Origin: JBCDJG01 sp038748065
GTDB lineage: Bacteria > Pseudomonadota > Gammaproteobacteria > Pseudomonadales > Halieaceae
Assembly: GCA_038748065.1 (NCBI GenBank)
Contig: JBCDJG010000016.1
Coordinates: forward strand, 27,816 to 91,815
Direction: 5' to 3'
Length of the DNA stretch: 64,000 nucleotides
Under the pieces are notes generated by a model, which had not been told where the DNA came from, searched no databases, and was given only the letters and a program-made list of their open reading frames with translations. Of the stretch, positions 8,161 to 16,615 are shown one piece after another (position 1 is the first letter of the stretch; the number at the start of each line of letters is the position of its first letter). The position numbers were made by a program, and so were the translations under genes.

Positions 8161-9066
8161 TTATTCGGCCTCGCCGCCGAACACGGTCATCACGCGTTCC
8201 TGCAACTCGCTAATGGCCTGAGACATCAGGGCATAGTCTGCATCGAGGCGCGCCGCCTCGTCGGCCTCGGGAATGTCTTCGTTTTCCTTCATCAACTCGT
8301 CCGCAAACTTGAGCCGGCGCAGGCACAGATCTTCCGCCATAACCAGGGACAGGCGCTCATCCCAGTGCATAGCGATTCGCGCAACCTGCTTGCCCGCGTG
8401 CAGGTGAGTTTCCACCTCTTCACTCAACAAATCAACGCCGCGGCAGCGCACCACACCACCGTCCTCACCGGGCTCGCGCAGCTCACATTCCAGGCCCAGC
8501 TCAAAATCATCGGGCAGGTTGTGATGCACCAGCCAGCCCGTCATCACCGACGCCGGTGCCTGGTTAACCTGGGGCAGTAGCACAGGAAAACTGCCGATGC
8601 TGTCCCGCAACAGGTTAAGCAATTCCTCTGCGCGCGCGGCGCTGGCGGCGTCGATGAAAATCCAGTTGGTGCTTGTGTCGATGAAGGCGAACACCGCAGC
8701 GGAGCGCGTAAAGGCCCTCGGCAGGCAGTCTTGAACGATCTCATCCTTAATGCTCAGCCGTTCTTTGCGATAGACCTTGCGGCCCTGCTCCTGTTCGATA
8801 GCCGCTACTTTTTCCTCAAGTTGTTCCCGCACAACGGTGGCCGGCAGTAGCTTCTCCTCGCGCTTCAGTTTCAGCAGCAGGCGGCCGCTGGCGGCATGGA
8901 CCAGGGCCTCGGTCTCGTCACCCAGGGGCGGCACCCAGCCAAAAGACAGCGCCTGGGATTTCGCGCAGGGCTCGAACGGTCGCGCGGCGAGCTGGGCATC
9001 TAACTGCTCAGCGGACAGGTCAAAGGGGGCCGTCAGACGATAGGCCCTAAGATTCTTGAACCACAT
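8161..9066 (-). CDS. rdgC: Recombination-associated protein RdgC
   Basis: 301 residues, full length for RdgC. The N-terminal W-F-K-N-L-x-x-Y-R and the internal F-x-P-C and L-S-F-G-W-V-P-P-L-G blocks are family hallmarks. RdgC forms a ring around double-stranded DNA and limits RecA activity. The start ATG at 9066 is the only reasonable one. It ends eight bases before mnmH begins, so read-through into the selenium operon is possible, but the functions are unrelated. Confidence 0.96.
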   Translation of the reverse strand: MWFKNLRAYRLTAPFDLSAEQLDAQLAARPFEPCAKSQALSFGWVPPLGDETEALVHAASGRLLLKLKREEKLLPATVVREQLEEKVAAIEQEQGRKVYRKERLSIKDEIVQDCLPRAFTRSAAVFAFIDTSTNWIFIDAASAARAEELLNLLRDSIGSFPVLLPQVNQAPASVMTGWLVHHNLPDDFELGLECELREPGEDGGVVRCRGVDLLSEEVETHLHAGKQVARIAMHWDERLSLVMAEDLCLRRLKFADELMKENEDIPEADEAARLDADYALMSQAISELQERVMTVFGGEAE

Positions 9067-9138
9067 AGATTATCGGAACTGGCAAAAGCCGCGCATTGTA
9101 CCCCATCGGTATAGGCCCTTGGCCAATTTAGCGCCATG

Positions 9139-9172
9139 CCGTACAACAATTCGACCGTCATGCGTTGTATGG
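9139..9172. promoter_or_regulatory. Inverted repeat in the rdgC-flavoprotein divergent region
   Basis: Arms CCGTACAAC (9139-9147) and GTTGTATGG (9164-9172) pair in 8 of 9 positions across a 16-bp spacer, about 50 bp upstream of the flavoprotein start. The dyad could be an operator. It is not followed by a T-run, so it does not look like a terminator. No regulator gene is adjacent. Confidence 0.3.
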
Positions 9173-9219
9173 AACAGGGGAAAAGGCTTTAATTTTCAGC
9201 CCAATACGGAGGATTGATC

Positions 9220-10743
9220 ATGTCCGACCTGGCAAAGGCTAGCCCCAACAAACCGCGCAAGCTCAGTGACATCAAAGCCTGGGATATCGAGACCGATGTC
9301 GCGATCGTCGGTTTCGGCGGCGCTGGTGGCTGCGCCGCCATTGAAGCCGCGGACGCGGGCTCGGACGTCACCGTTTTCGAACTGGCGAGCGCCAGCGGCG
9401 GCTCAACCGCCATGTCGAGCGCTGAGATCTACCTGGGCGGAGGCACACGCGTACAGAAGGCCAGCGGCTTTGAGGATGACGTGGAGGACATGGTCACCTA
9501 CATGATGATGAGTGCCGGCCCGCAGGCCGACGAGGCCAAGATTCGCAACTACTGCGAGAATAGCGTTTCGCACTTCAATTGGTTGACCGATCACCTTGGC
9601 GTACCTTTCAAGGACAGCTTTCACCAAGAGCGTGCCATCATGTGCCTGACAGACGATGGCCTGCTCTATACCGGCAGTGAAAAGGCCTATCCCTTCAAGC
9701 AGCAGGCCAAGCCCGCAGCGCGCGGCCACAACCTCTACATAGAGGGCGATAACGGCGGCCCGCTGTTTATGAAAATCGTGACAGAGAATGTCGACAAGCG
9801 CGACAACATCAAAGTCGAGTACGAGGTGCGCGCCCTATCGCTCATCGTCGACGATGGCGGCGCCGTGGTCGGCCTGGTCGTGCGCAAAAACCAGCAGGAA
9901 CTCAACGTGCTGGCGCGCCAGGGCGTTATTCTGTGCGCGGGTGGTTTCTGCATGAACGACGAGATGCTGAAAAAGTACGCACCTCGTCTAACACGCTGCA
10001 CCGAGGCTATCGGCAATCCGGGGGATACCGGCAGCGGCATACAAATGGGCATGTCCGTGGGTGCAGCCGCCATTAACATGCACGAGGGCTTCGTCAGCCT
10101 GCCCTATTACCCGCCGGCTTCCATGACTTACGGCATCCTGATTAACGATAAGGGTCAGCGCTTCATCAACGAGGACGTCTACCACGGGCGCATGGGGTCC
10201 TACATCCTGGAGCAGCAGTCGGAGCGCTTCTACTACATACTGACCGTCGAGCAGTACGGCGATTATGAGCGCGTCAGCTACATGGGGGCCGACGTGGTGG
10301 GCACAGGGGAGACCATTGAAGAGCTCGAGTCGGAGCTAGAGCTACGCAAGGGCAGCCTGCAGTACACGATCACAACCTACAACGAGGACTGCGAGGCAGG
10401 CGAGGATAGCGCTCAGCACAAGGCCGCCGAGTGGCTGCAGAAGCTTGAGCCACCGCTGGTTGCCCTTGATGTCACGCCAGGGCGCGGCGCGTTCTACCCT
10501 TTCTTTACGCTCGGCGGGCTGGATACGCTGCCGTCTGGCGAAGTCGTCGACCCGGGTCGCAACGTTATCCCCGGACTGTATGCCGCGGGGCGCACCGCCT
10601 GCGGCGTAGTGCGGCGCGGCGAGGGCTACTCTTCCGGCACCTCCGTAGGCGATGCAACATTCTCTGGCCGCATGGCTGGGCGCGCTGCGGCAGCTGCCGA
10701 TCGCCACTCCGAGCTCAAGATCCCGCAAGCCGCAAACGCCTGA
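9220..10743 (+). CDS. FAD-dependent dehydrogenase, 3-ketosteroid dehydrogenase/fumarate reductase flavoprotein family
   Basis: 507 residues. The N-terminal dinucleotide motif V-A-I-V-G-F-G-G-A-G-G is followed by the E-L-A-S-A-S-G-G-S-T segment typical of FAD_binding_2 proteins. The C-terminal G-L-Y-A-A-G-R and G-x-S-S-G-T-S-V-G-D blocks close the FAD site. The ATG at 9220 has GGAGG seven bases upstream, better than the TTG two codons earlier. The family includes 3-ketosteroid delta-1-dehydrogenases, urocanate reductases and fumarate reductases, so the substrate cannot be assigned. No signal peptide or heme domain is present, arguing for a cytosolic enzyme. Confidence 0.82.
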   Translation: MSDLAKASPNKPRKLSDIKAWDIETDVAIVGFGGAGGCAAIEAADAGSDVTVFELASASGGSTAMSSAEIYLGGGTRVQKASGFEDDVEDMVTYMMMSAGPQADEAKIRNYCENSVSHFNWLTDHLGVPFKDSFHQERAIMCLTDDGLLYTGSEKAYPFKQQAKPAARGHNLYIEGDNGGPLFMKIVTENVDKRDNIKVEYEVRALSLIVDDGGAVVGLVVRKNQQELNVLARQGVILCAGGFCMNDEMLKKYAPRLTRCTEAIGNPGDTGSGIQMGMSVGAAAINMHEGFVSLPYYPPASMTYGILINDKGQRFINEDVYHGRMGSYILEQQSERFYYILTVEQYGDYERVSYMGADVVGTGETIEELESELELRKGSLQYTITTYNEDCEAGEDSAQHKAAEWLQKLEPPLVALDVTPGRGAFYPFFTLGGLDTLPSGEVVDPGRNVIPGLYAAGRTACGVVRRGEGYSSGTSVGDATFSGRMAGRAAAAADRHSELKIPQAANA

Positions 10744-10831
10744 AGTCGCGCCATGACCGCCGCTTGCCAGTCGCAGGCGGCACTCTTACCATGCCCAGCG
10801 AAGGCTGACGCCTGCGGCTGAGGAAACACCA

Positions 10832-11272
10832 ATGAAATATCTGCATACCATGGTCAGGGCCCGCGACCTCGATGAGACGCTGGACTTCTACTGTCACAAG
10901 CTGGGTCTTGAGGAAATCAGGCGCTATAGCAGTGAAGCTGGGCGCTTCACGCTTGTCTTTCTCGCCGCACCAGGCGATCGCGCCAGTGCCGAGGCGGGTA
11001 ACAGTCCCTGTGTCGAAATCACCTGGAACTGGGATCCAGAGGACTATGATGGTGGGCGCAACTTCGGCCATCTCGCCTACAGCGTCGAGGATATCTATAG
11101 CACCTGCCAACGTCTGCTGGATGCCGGGGTCACCATCAACCGCCCGCCTCGCGATGGTCATATGGCCTTTATTCGCTCGCCGGATGGTATTTCCATCGAG
11201 CTGCTGCAGCAGGGTGATGCCCTTGCGCCACAAGAGCCATGGTCCTCGATGGAGAATACCGGCACCTGGTGA
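10832..11272 (+). CDS. VOC-family lactoylglutathione lyase (glyoxalase I-like)
   Basis: 146 residues of the vicinal-oxygen-chelate fold. Candidate metal ligands are in the expected places: H5 in the first strand, Glu in C-V-E-I-T-W-N-W, His in F-G-H-L-A-Y-S-V, and Glu in S-I-E-L-L-Q. The sequence is close to glyoxalase I, which converts the methylglyoxal-glutathione adduct to S-lactoylglutathione. It ends eight bases before the sensor phosphatase start; functional linkage to that gene is not obvious. Confidence 0.85.
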   Translation: MKYLHTMVRARDLDETLDFYCHKLGLEEIRRYSSEAGRFTLVFLAAPGDRASAEAGNSPCVEITWNWDPEDYDGGRNFGHLAYSVEDIYSTCQRLLDAGVTINRPPRDGHMAFIRSPDGISIELLQQGDALAPQEPWSSMENTGTW

Positions 11273-11279
11273 AGCGCAC

Positions 11280-13628
11280 ATGCAGCCCTCGATCACCGGC
11301 CGGCTGATCCTCTGGCTCTCCCTGTGCTCGCTGCTGGTCATTGGCAGCGGCCTCTACATCGACTACCGGCTGTCCCGCGGCGAAATCCTTGAGCGCGTTG
11401 CGCTGCAGACTAAGGATACTATTGACCGGGCCGTCACCGACCTTGAGAACATGCTCGACGGCGTGGAAGCCAATACGCTGATACTGGGGCGCGTCCTCGA
11501 ACAGCGCGAGTACTCCGAGGCCGGGCTCGAACAAATCGTTAAAGCCGCGATTGAGACCAACCCCGATCTTTTCGGTGCGGCTATCGCCGTACACCCCGAC
11601 TTCACCGACCGGCCGCGAGGCTTCGCGCCCTTTTTCTTTCGCGATCAGGGCGTGCCGACTGTGGCGGAACTGACGCGCGGCGATACACCCTACTGGCAGC
11701 GCCCCTGGTTCACCGGTGCAGCCGATTCGGCGGGGCCAATTTGGAGTGAGCCCTATTTCGACGCTGAGGGCGCACAAGAGCTGATGACAACTTTCTCGGT
11801 ACCCGTGTATCGATCAAATGCCGAAGGCCAGGCGCAACTCTATGCGGTCATTACCGCCGACGTTGCACTATGGGAGTTTCAGGATTACCTGGAGCGACTG
11901 CGGCTGGGGGACAGCAGTTTCGGCATCCTCCTGAGCCGCACCGGTACCGTTCTTGGATCGGGGAATCCCGACCACCTGATGCGTCACTACCGCGATCTGG
12001 TGTCGCCGAGCGAGCAGCCACGCTGGACGCAAATGCTGGACGCCGCGGCCAATGGCCAGGTCGCAGAACACGAGTTGAGCTGCCTGAGCGGAGACGGCCG
12101 CTGCACGCTGCACCTCGGTGCATTACAGTCCACCGGCTGGCCCGTTGGCGTGGTTTACTCACAGCAGGAACTGCTATCGCCGCTGCACGCATTTCAGCTG
12201 AAAACGCTAGGCGTCTCGCTCCTGACCTTGGCAGTCGTCGTGTTGGCCGTATTCGCCGTGGGGCGCCGACTAACGCGGCCGCTGGTTGCCCTCGCCGATG
12301 CGACCGAAGACGTGGCGCGGGGTGAGCTCAATACGCCGCTGCCCCGCCACGGCAGCCAGGATGAAGTCGGCCGGCTGATCGGCGCCTTCGGCAGCATGAC
12401 GCGCAATCTCAAGCGCTACATCGCAGACCTGGAACAGGCTACCGCCAGTCGCAGTCGGCTGGAGGGTGAACTCGCCGCCGCCCGCGATATCCAGATGTCG
12501 ATGCTGCCCCAGGGCGGACAGGCCAGCGAGGCGGCTGCCAACCTGTCGATCTGGGCGCGGGTGGAGCCGGCGAAATCCGTCGGAGGTGACTTTTACCGCT
12601 ACAGCCTGACGGCGAAGGGTCTCGAACTCGCCGTTGGCGACGTATCAGACAAGGGCGTTCCCGCGGCCCTGTTCATGGCGCGCACCGTGAGCCTGCTGCC
12701 CGCCTCTGGAGAGAGCGCAGCACAGGCTGAACTTGGTATGGCGGCTGTGAATAACGCCCTGGAAGAGGGTAATAGCAGCTGCATGTTCGTAACCGCCCTA
12801 CTGGCGAGCCTTGACTCGGCCCGGGCGGAACTCGTCTTCACCAGTGCCGGCCACCCGGCGCCGGTGCTGGTTCGCGCGGGCCGGGCAAGCCCCCTGACGC
12901 AGGACTCAGGGCCTGCCCTGGGGCTGGCACGCGATCAGCACTTCACCATCAATCACTGGCCGCTCGACCCCGGCGATCGTCTTGCCTTTTACACGGATGG
13001 CGTTGATGAGGCATTTTCCGCCGATGGCCAGATGTTCTCTCTCGACAGACTTCTGGACAACCTGTCGCGCTCAGCACGGCTATCGCCGGACGCAGCGGGG
13101 CAGCTCCTGTTCGACGAGCTGGCCGAACACGCTCGCGGTGTATCCCAGTCTGACGACATCACCCTGGTAATTGTCGATTATCATCCCGCCGCCGCAGAGG
13201 CTACCGACGACCGCGCACGCACGAGCCTGGCGCAGGGGGCTGGGCTGGCACCTCGCGCGCTCGACTGGATTCAGGCAAGGCTTGGGGCAGCAAACATTGA
13301 TGGCGGCACAGCGAGCGAGATCGTGCTGATCGCAGAGGAGGTGATCACCAACATCGACAAGTACGCTGGCCTCGACACCGGGGACGAAGTGGAACTGGCA
13401 CTGGACCTGAGCGCCGATCGTGTTGAGCTGTCTGTCGCCGATCCAGGCGCACCCTATGACCCACTGACAGAGACCTCTGGCGCGGAACTCGGTCAGAGCA
13501 TCAGTGAAGCGGACATCGGCGGGCTTGGTGTACACTTGATTCGCCAGCTCAGCGACGAACAGCACTACCATCATGCAGAGGGCCGTAACCATCTGCGTAT
13601 CGTCAAACGCTTACCCGGGCCAGACTAG
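11280..13628 (+). CDS. Membrane sensor: Cache-HAMP-PP2C (SpoIIE) phosphatase with C-terminal RsbW-like kinase domain
   Basis: 782 residues. TM1 is at about 8-28. A periplasmic Cache-type sensor region spans about 40-300 (it contains P-x-W-F and W-S-E-P-Y-F), and TM2 lies at about 308-328. HAMP follows at 330-380, then a PP2C/SpoIIE domain starting near 400 with S-V-G-G-D-F-Y, D-V-S-D-K-G and F-Y-T-D-G-V-D-E. A HATPase_c domain comes at about 645-778 (E-E-V-I-T-N, D-P-G-A-P-Y-D-P, G-G-L-G-V-H-L-I). The frame is open further upstream across the glyoxalase gene, but ATG 11280 begins the natural membrane anchor. The STAS protein directly downstream is the expected substrate of both activities: partner switching as in the Rsb/Spo systems. 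Confidence 0.9.
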   Translation: MQPSITGRLILWLSLCSLLVIGSGLYIDYRLSRGEILERVALQTKDTIDRAVTDLENMLDGVEANTLILGRVLEQREYSEAGLEQIVKAAIETNPDLFGAAIAVHPDFTDRPRGFAPFFFRDQGVPTVAELTRGDTPYWQRPWFTGAADSAGPIWSEPYFDAEGAQELMTTFSVPVYRSNAEGQAQLYAVITADVALWEFQDYLERLRLGDSSFGILLSRTGTVLGSGNPDHLMRHYRDLVSPSEQPRWTQMLDAAANGQVAEHELSCLSGDGRCTLHLGALQSTGWPVGVVYSQQELLSPLHAFQLKTLGVSLLTLAVVVLAVFAVGRRLTRPLVALADATEDVARGELNTPLPRHGSQDEVGRLIGAFGSMTRNLKRYIADLEQATASRSRLEGELAAARDIQMSMLPQGGQASEAAANLSIWARVEPAKSVGGDFYRYSLTAKGLELAVGDVSDKGVPAALFMARTVSLLPASGESAAQAELGMAAVNNALEEGNSSCMFVTALLASLDSARAELVFTSAGHPAPVLVRAGRASPLTQDSGPALGLARDQHFTINHWPLDPGDRLAFYTDGVDEAFSADGQMFSLDRLLDNLSRSARLSPDAAGQLLFDELAEHARGVSQSDDITLVIVDYHPAAAEATDDRARTSLAQGAGLAPRALDWIQARLGAANIDGGTASEIVLIAEEVITNIDKYAGLDTGDEVELALDLSADRVELSVADPGAPYDPLTETSGAELGQSISEADIGGLGVHLIRQLSDEQHYHHAEGRNHLRIVKRLPGPD

Positions 13629-13647
13629 GGAGAGGGAATTACAGCGC

Positions 13648-14025
13648 ATGAAACTGGATACTCAGCTCGACGTGGACGAGGCCAAATCCGTAGCCCGGGT
13701 TAGCCTCATCGGCGCCTTGAACACCGACACGGCGCCAGGCTTTGAGCAGCAACTCAGTCGCGTGATTGACGCCGGCCACCAGCTGACCGTGCTGGACATG
13801 AAGGAGCTGGACTACATCAGCTCGGCGGGGCTGCGGGTCATTTTCAAGGCGGCGAAAACCGCTCGCAGCGATGGCAGGAGGCTGGCGGCGGCCAACCGTA
13901 AACCTCACATCGACAAGGTCTTCGAGATCCTCAAGGCACTGCCCGATATGGCCGTGTTCGCCAACGACCAGGAACTGGACGATTACCTGGATACCATGCA
14001 ATCCAGGGTCCGAGGCGAGGACTGA
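13648..14025 (+). CDS. STAS-domain anti-sigma factor antagonist
   Basis: 125 residues, a single STAS domain. The phospho-acceptor loop reads D-Y-I-S-S-A-G-L-R (S58/S59). It begins 19 bp after the sensor phosphatase/kinase stop, and the pair is almost certainly one operon. In this family the unphosphorylated form binds a partner such as an anti-sigma factor or an output enzyme. No sigma or anti-sigma gene is visible in the window, so the output is unknown. An upstream in-frame extension into the preceding gene has no ribosome site. Confidence 0.88.
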   Translation: MKLDTQLDVDEAKSVARVSLIGALNTDTAPGFEQQLSRVIDAGHQLTVLDMKELDYISSAGLRVIFKAAKTARSDGRRLAAANRKPHIDKVFEILKALPDMAVFANDQELDDYLDTMQSRVRGED

Positions 14026-14048
14026 GCGCCCTCTACGCGTCGGCCGCT

Positions 14049-14750
14049 TCAGTCTTTCAGGAAGTTCACCATCCAGCGAGCAACCCGCGAGCGCTGCGGT
14101 GCCTCAGCGAGCGACGCCATACCGGTGGCATAGACGGCCTCACCGATCTGATCACGACGATTCTCAATCAGCATTCGCGAGTAGGGCGTGGTGAACTCCG
14201 GGTGACCCTGGAAGGTCAATATGTGGTCCTCTATCTGGCACACCGCGTTCTCACAGAAGTCAGAGCTCGCCAATACCCGGCTGCCCGGCGCGACCTCGCT
14301 GACCTGGTCCTGGTGGCTGGCAAGAATATGAAAGCCAGGTTCACCCCGGTCATGCCAGGCGGGCGTCTCCGAAAAGTTGTAGCTCTGCAGGCCCACACCC
14401 CAACCCTTATCGGATTTCTCGGTGCGCCCGCCCAGGGCCTTAGCCACCAGCTGGTGCCCGAAGCAGATACCGATCAACTTCTTGCGCTGCTTATGGACCT
14501 GCCGCACAAAATCCTCAAGTGCGCGAATCCAGGGCTTGTCCTCGTAGACACTGCTTTTACTGCCAGTAATTAGGTAGGCATCGGCATCATCGACCGCGTC
14601 AGGTAACTCGCCCTCCTCGACGTCATAGATTACAAACTCAAGTGCGGGATCTTCCCGCCCGAGCAGTTCCATGAACATGTCGGGGTATTCCCCAAACTCC
14701 GGCACCCAATCAGCGCGCACGGCGTCCGTTTTCAGTATGCCCAGCTTCAC
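14049..14750 (-). CDS. Type 1 glutamine amidotransferase, GMP-synthase-like
   Basis: 233 residues of class I GATase fold. The nucleophile elbow is G-I-C-F-G-H-Q (C96) and the second catalytic pair lies in Q-G-H-P-E-F (about residues 180-185). The oxyanion strand motif Y-L-I-T-G-S-K-S-S-V-Y matches stand-alone GuaA-like amidotransferases. These proteins release ammonia from glutamine or, in some subfamilies, act on gamma-glutamyl compounds. There is no synthetase partner beside it, so the substrate is undefined. Confidence 0.85.
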   Translation of the reverse strand: MKLGILKTDAVRADWVPEFGEYPDMFMELLGREDPALEFVIYDVEEGELPDAVDDADAYLITGSKSSVYEDKPWIRALEDFVRQVHKQRKKLIGICFGHQLVAKALGGRTEKSDKGWGVGLQSYNFSETPAWHDRGEPGFHILASHQDQVSEVAPGSRVLASSDFCENAVCQIEDHILTFQGHPEFTTPYSRMLIENRRDQIGEAVYATGMASLAEAPQRSRVARWMVNFLKD

Positions 14751-14832
14751 CTGATTCTCCCTCTATCCGATGCCCGGCAAGTATCCTTGATCCAGTAATT
14801 TGCTGTCCATAACCCCTTCGGGCAGGGCCGGG

Positions 14833-14876
14833 CTGTCATAAAGTCGTCACGCAACTGTCATGTCACTGCCATCTTC
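14833..14876 (+). promoter_or_regulatory. Candidate PhoB box: four 11-bp repeats
   Basis: Four consecutive 11-bp units at 14833, 14844, 14855 and 14866 start with CTGTCAT, TCGTCAC, CTGTCAT and CTGCCAT. Two are perfect and two are near matches to the PhoB half-site, and the spacing is exactly the 11 bp used by tandem PhoB dimers. The array ends 18 bp before the PAP2 gene. An A/T-rich stretch suitable for a -10 element follows. It predicts induction under phosphate limitation. Confidence 0.7.
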
Positions 14877-14894
14877 ACTTAAGAAAATTACATC

Positions 14895-15428
14895 ATGGAA
14901 ATACTGCAGCGTCTCCATCAGTTCGATTCGCGACTGCTTGCCAGGGTATTCCGCCAAGGCGAGAGGCGCGCCATCGTGCCACTGGCGCGAGCTCTCTCCC
15001 GTTCCGGGGACGGCTACCTTCACATTCTTTTCCCCGTGTTGTTGGCTGTCGGCGGTGCCGAGGACGTCGGCCGTTTCGCACTGCTGCTGGGCCTGGCGAT
15101 CAGCATAGAACGCGGCCTCTACTGGCTCCTGAAAAACGGCCTGAAACGGCGCCGACCGCAGGAAATCGTGCCAGGCTTTCGCAGCCTGATAATCGCCTCA
15201 GACCAGTTCAGCTTTCCCTCGGGCCATACCTCAGCGGCCTTTCTGCTAGCGACCGCCCTGTGCCTGATCTATGGGCCGGCACTCGCCATCACCTATTTAT
15301 GGGCGGCGCTGGTGGCACTGTCCCGGGTCATTCTTGGCGTACATTTCCCGGGAGACACACTGGCCGGTGCGCTGATGGGCACCAGCTGTTGCCTGTTCAT
15401 TGCTGACATGATCGGGCTGTTGGCATGA
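14895..15428 (+). CDS. PAP2-family membrane phosphatase
   Basis: 177 residues with several TM segments and all three PAP2 motifs: K80-N-G-L-K-R-R-R-P88, P-S-G-H at 108-111, and S-R-V-I-L-G-V-H-F-P-G-D at about 143-154 with the catalytic His150. Family members dephosphorylate phosphatidic acid, phosphatidylglycerol phosphate or undecaprenyl diphosphate in the membrane. It lies directly behind the candidate PhoB box and its stop overlaps the glycosyltransferase start (ATGA). A role in producing diacylglycerol for phosphorus-free glycolipids is attractive but inferred. Confidence 0.9.
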   Translation: MEILQRLHQFDSRLLARVFRQGERRAIVPLARALSRSGDGYLHILFPVLLAVGGAEDVGRFALLLGLAISIERGLYWLLKNGLKRRRPQEIVPGFRSLIIASDQFSFPSGHTSAAFLLATALCLIYGPALAITYLWAALVALSRVILGVHFPGDTLAGALMGTSCCLFIADMIGLLA

Positions 15429-16615
15429 GAATTCTCTACGGTGTGCAGGCCACAGGGCAGGGGCATATCAGCCGCGCACGCGCGATGGCAGAAGCGCTGG
15501 AACAGCACGACGTCGAGGTGCAGTGGCTATTTTCAGGGCGCCCTCGCGAGCGCCTTTTTGATATGGAGCCCTTCGGCGACTACCTGCATCGACGCGGCTT
15601 GAGCTTCGCCACGCGCCAGGGCCGCATCAGCTATGTCGGTACGCTCACTAGCCAGAATCTGCCCGCAGCCATCGCCGAGGTGATCAGGCTGGACGTGCGC
15701 GATTACGATTTCATCGTCACCGACTATGAGCCGGTGAGCGCGTGGGCAGGCAGGCTGCGCGGCGTGCGCACCCTCGGCATTGGCCACCAGTACGCGTTTG
15801 GCCCGGGCACGCCCCTGACCGGAGACGCCTGGCATTCGCGCCTGGTGATGCGCCACTTTGCACCGGTGGACGAAGCACTGGGCCTACACTGGCACCCCTT
15901 CAACGGCAAGGTGTTGCCGCCGCTGTTAGATTTGCCCGAGCAGACCGGCGAAATGAACGACCACGTGGTGGTCTACCTGCCTTTCGAGGACCAGCAGCGG
16001 GTCAGCGACTGGTTGCAACAGTTCAGCGCTCAGCGCTTCATACAGTTCTCTGCCGATCTGGATGACGAAGAGCATGGCAACGTGCTGCGCCGACGGGCCA
16101 ACATCAAGCATTTCAAGCAGGCGCTGTGGAGCAGTCGCGGCGTTATCTGCAACAGCGGCTTCGAGCTGGTCAGTGAATGCCTGCAATGGCGCAAACCTGT
16201 TCTGACCAAGCCACTGGCGGGCCAGTTAGAGCAGCTGTCCAACGCCCTCGCCCTGGAAACGCTGGATTACGCCAGGACGATGCACAGTCTGGATGATCGC
16301 GTTACGGCTCAATGGCTGGCGGCGATGCCGGAAGCGCCCGATGTACACTTTGGCGACGTGGCCAGTGTATTGGCAGCCTGGCTCGCGGCAGGGGCGAAGG
16401 AAGCGGTTGAGACGCTGGGCGCGCGCTTGTGGCGGCCGAGGCAATTCGCTAGATTTGACTCCGTAATCGATGGCGGAGCCCCGAATGCCGCAATTTCAAG
16501 CCGGCGGCCGCCGCAAAGCCGGAGCGGTAACGCGCCTCTTAGCGGTAATGGCGCTGGCACTCCCCGGTCTGTCGCTGGCAGGCGCACAGGACTGTGCGAG
16601 CTGCCACGAGGCTGA
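15425..16615 (+). CDS. Glycosyltransferase, MJ1255/VC2487-like family (GT28/GT1 fold)
   Basis: Up to 396 residues. It begins R-I-L-Y-G-V-Q-A-T-G-Q-G-H-I-S-R-A, a glycine/His N-terminal loop typical of GT-B UDP-sugar transferases. The donor-site half contains C-N-S-G-F-E-L-V-S-E-C and K-P-L-A-G-Q-L-E-Q. Family-like sequence ends near residue 340; the last ~50 residues are Arg/Ser/Gly-rich and overlap the next gene's signal peptide out of frame. They may be non-native, and a single-base indel near 16430-16440 would end the protein at the TAG at 16450. It is coupled to the PAP2 gene by ATGA. Transfer of a sugar to a lipid acceptor is inferred from that pairing. Confidence 0.78.
   Translation: MRILYGVQATGQGHISRARAMAEALEQHDVEVQWLFSGRPRERLFDMEPFGDYLHRRGLSFATRQGRISYVGTLTSQNLPAAIAEVIRLDVRDYDFIVTDYEPVSAWAGRLRGVRTLGIGHQYAFGPGTPLTGDAWHSRLVMRHFAPVDEALGLHWHPFNGKVLPPLLDLPEQTGEMNDHVVVYLPFEDQQRVSDWLQQFSAQRFIQFSADLDDEEHGNVLRRRANIKHFKQALWSSRGVICNSGFELVSECLQWRKPVLTKPLAGQLEQLSNALALETLDYARTMHSLDDRVTAQWLAAMPEAPDVHFGDVASVLAAWLAAGAKEAVETLGARLWRPRQFARFDSVIDGGAPNAAISSRRPPQSRSGNAPLSGNGAGTPRSVAGRRTGLCELPRG

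Noticed and set aside
10872..11279. N-terminal extension of the sensor phosphatase frame
   Set aside because: It is an out-of-frame shadow of the glyoxalase gene; ATG 11280 starts the natural membrane anchor.
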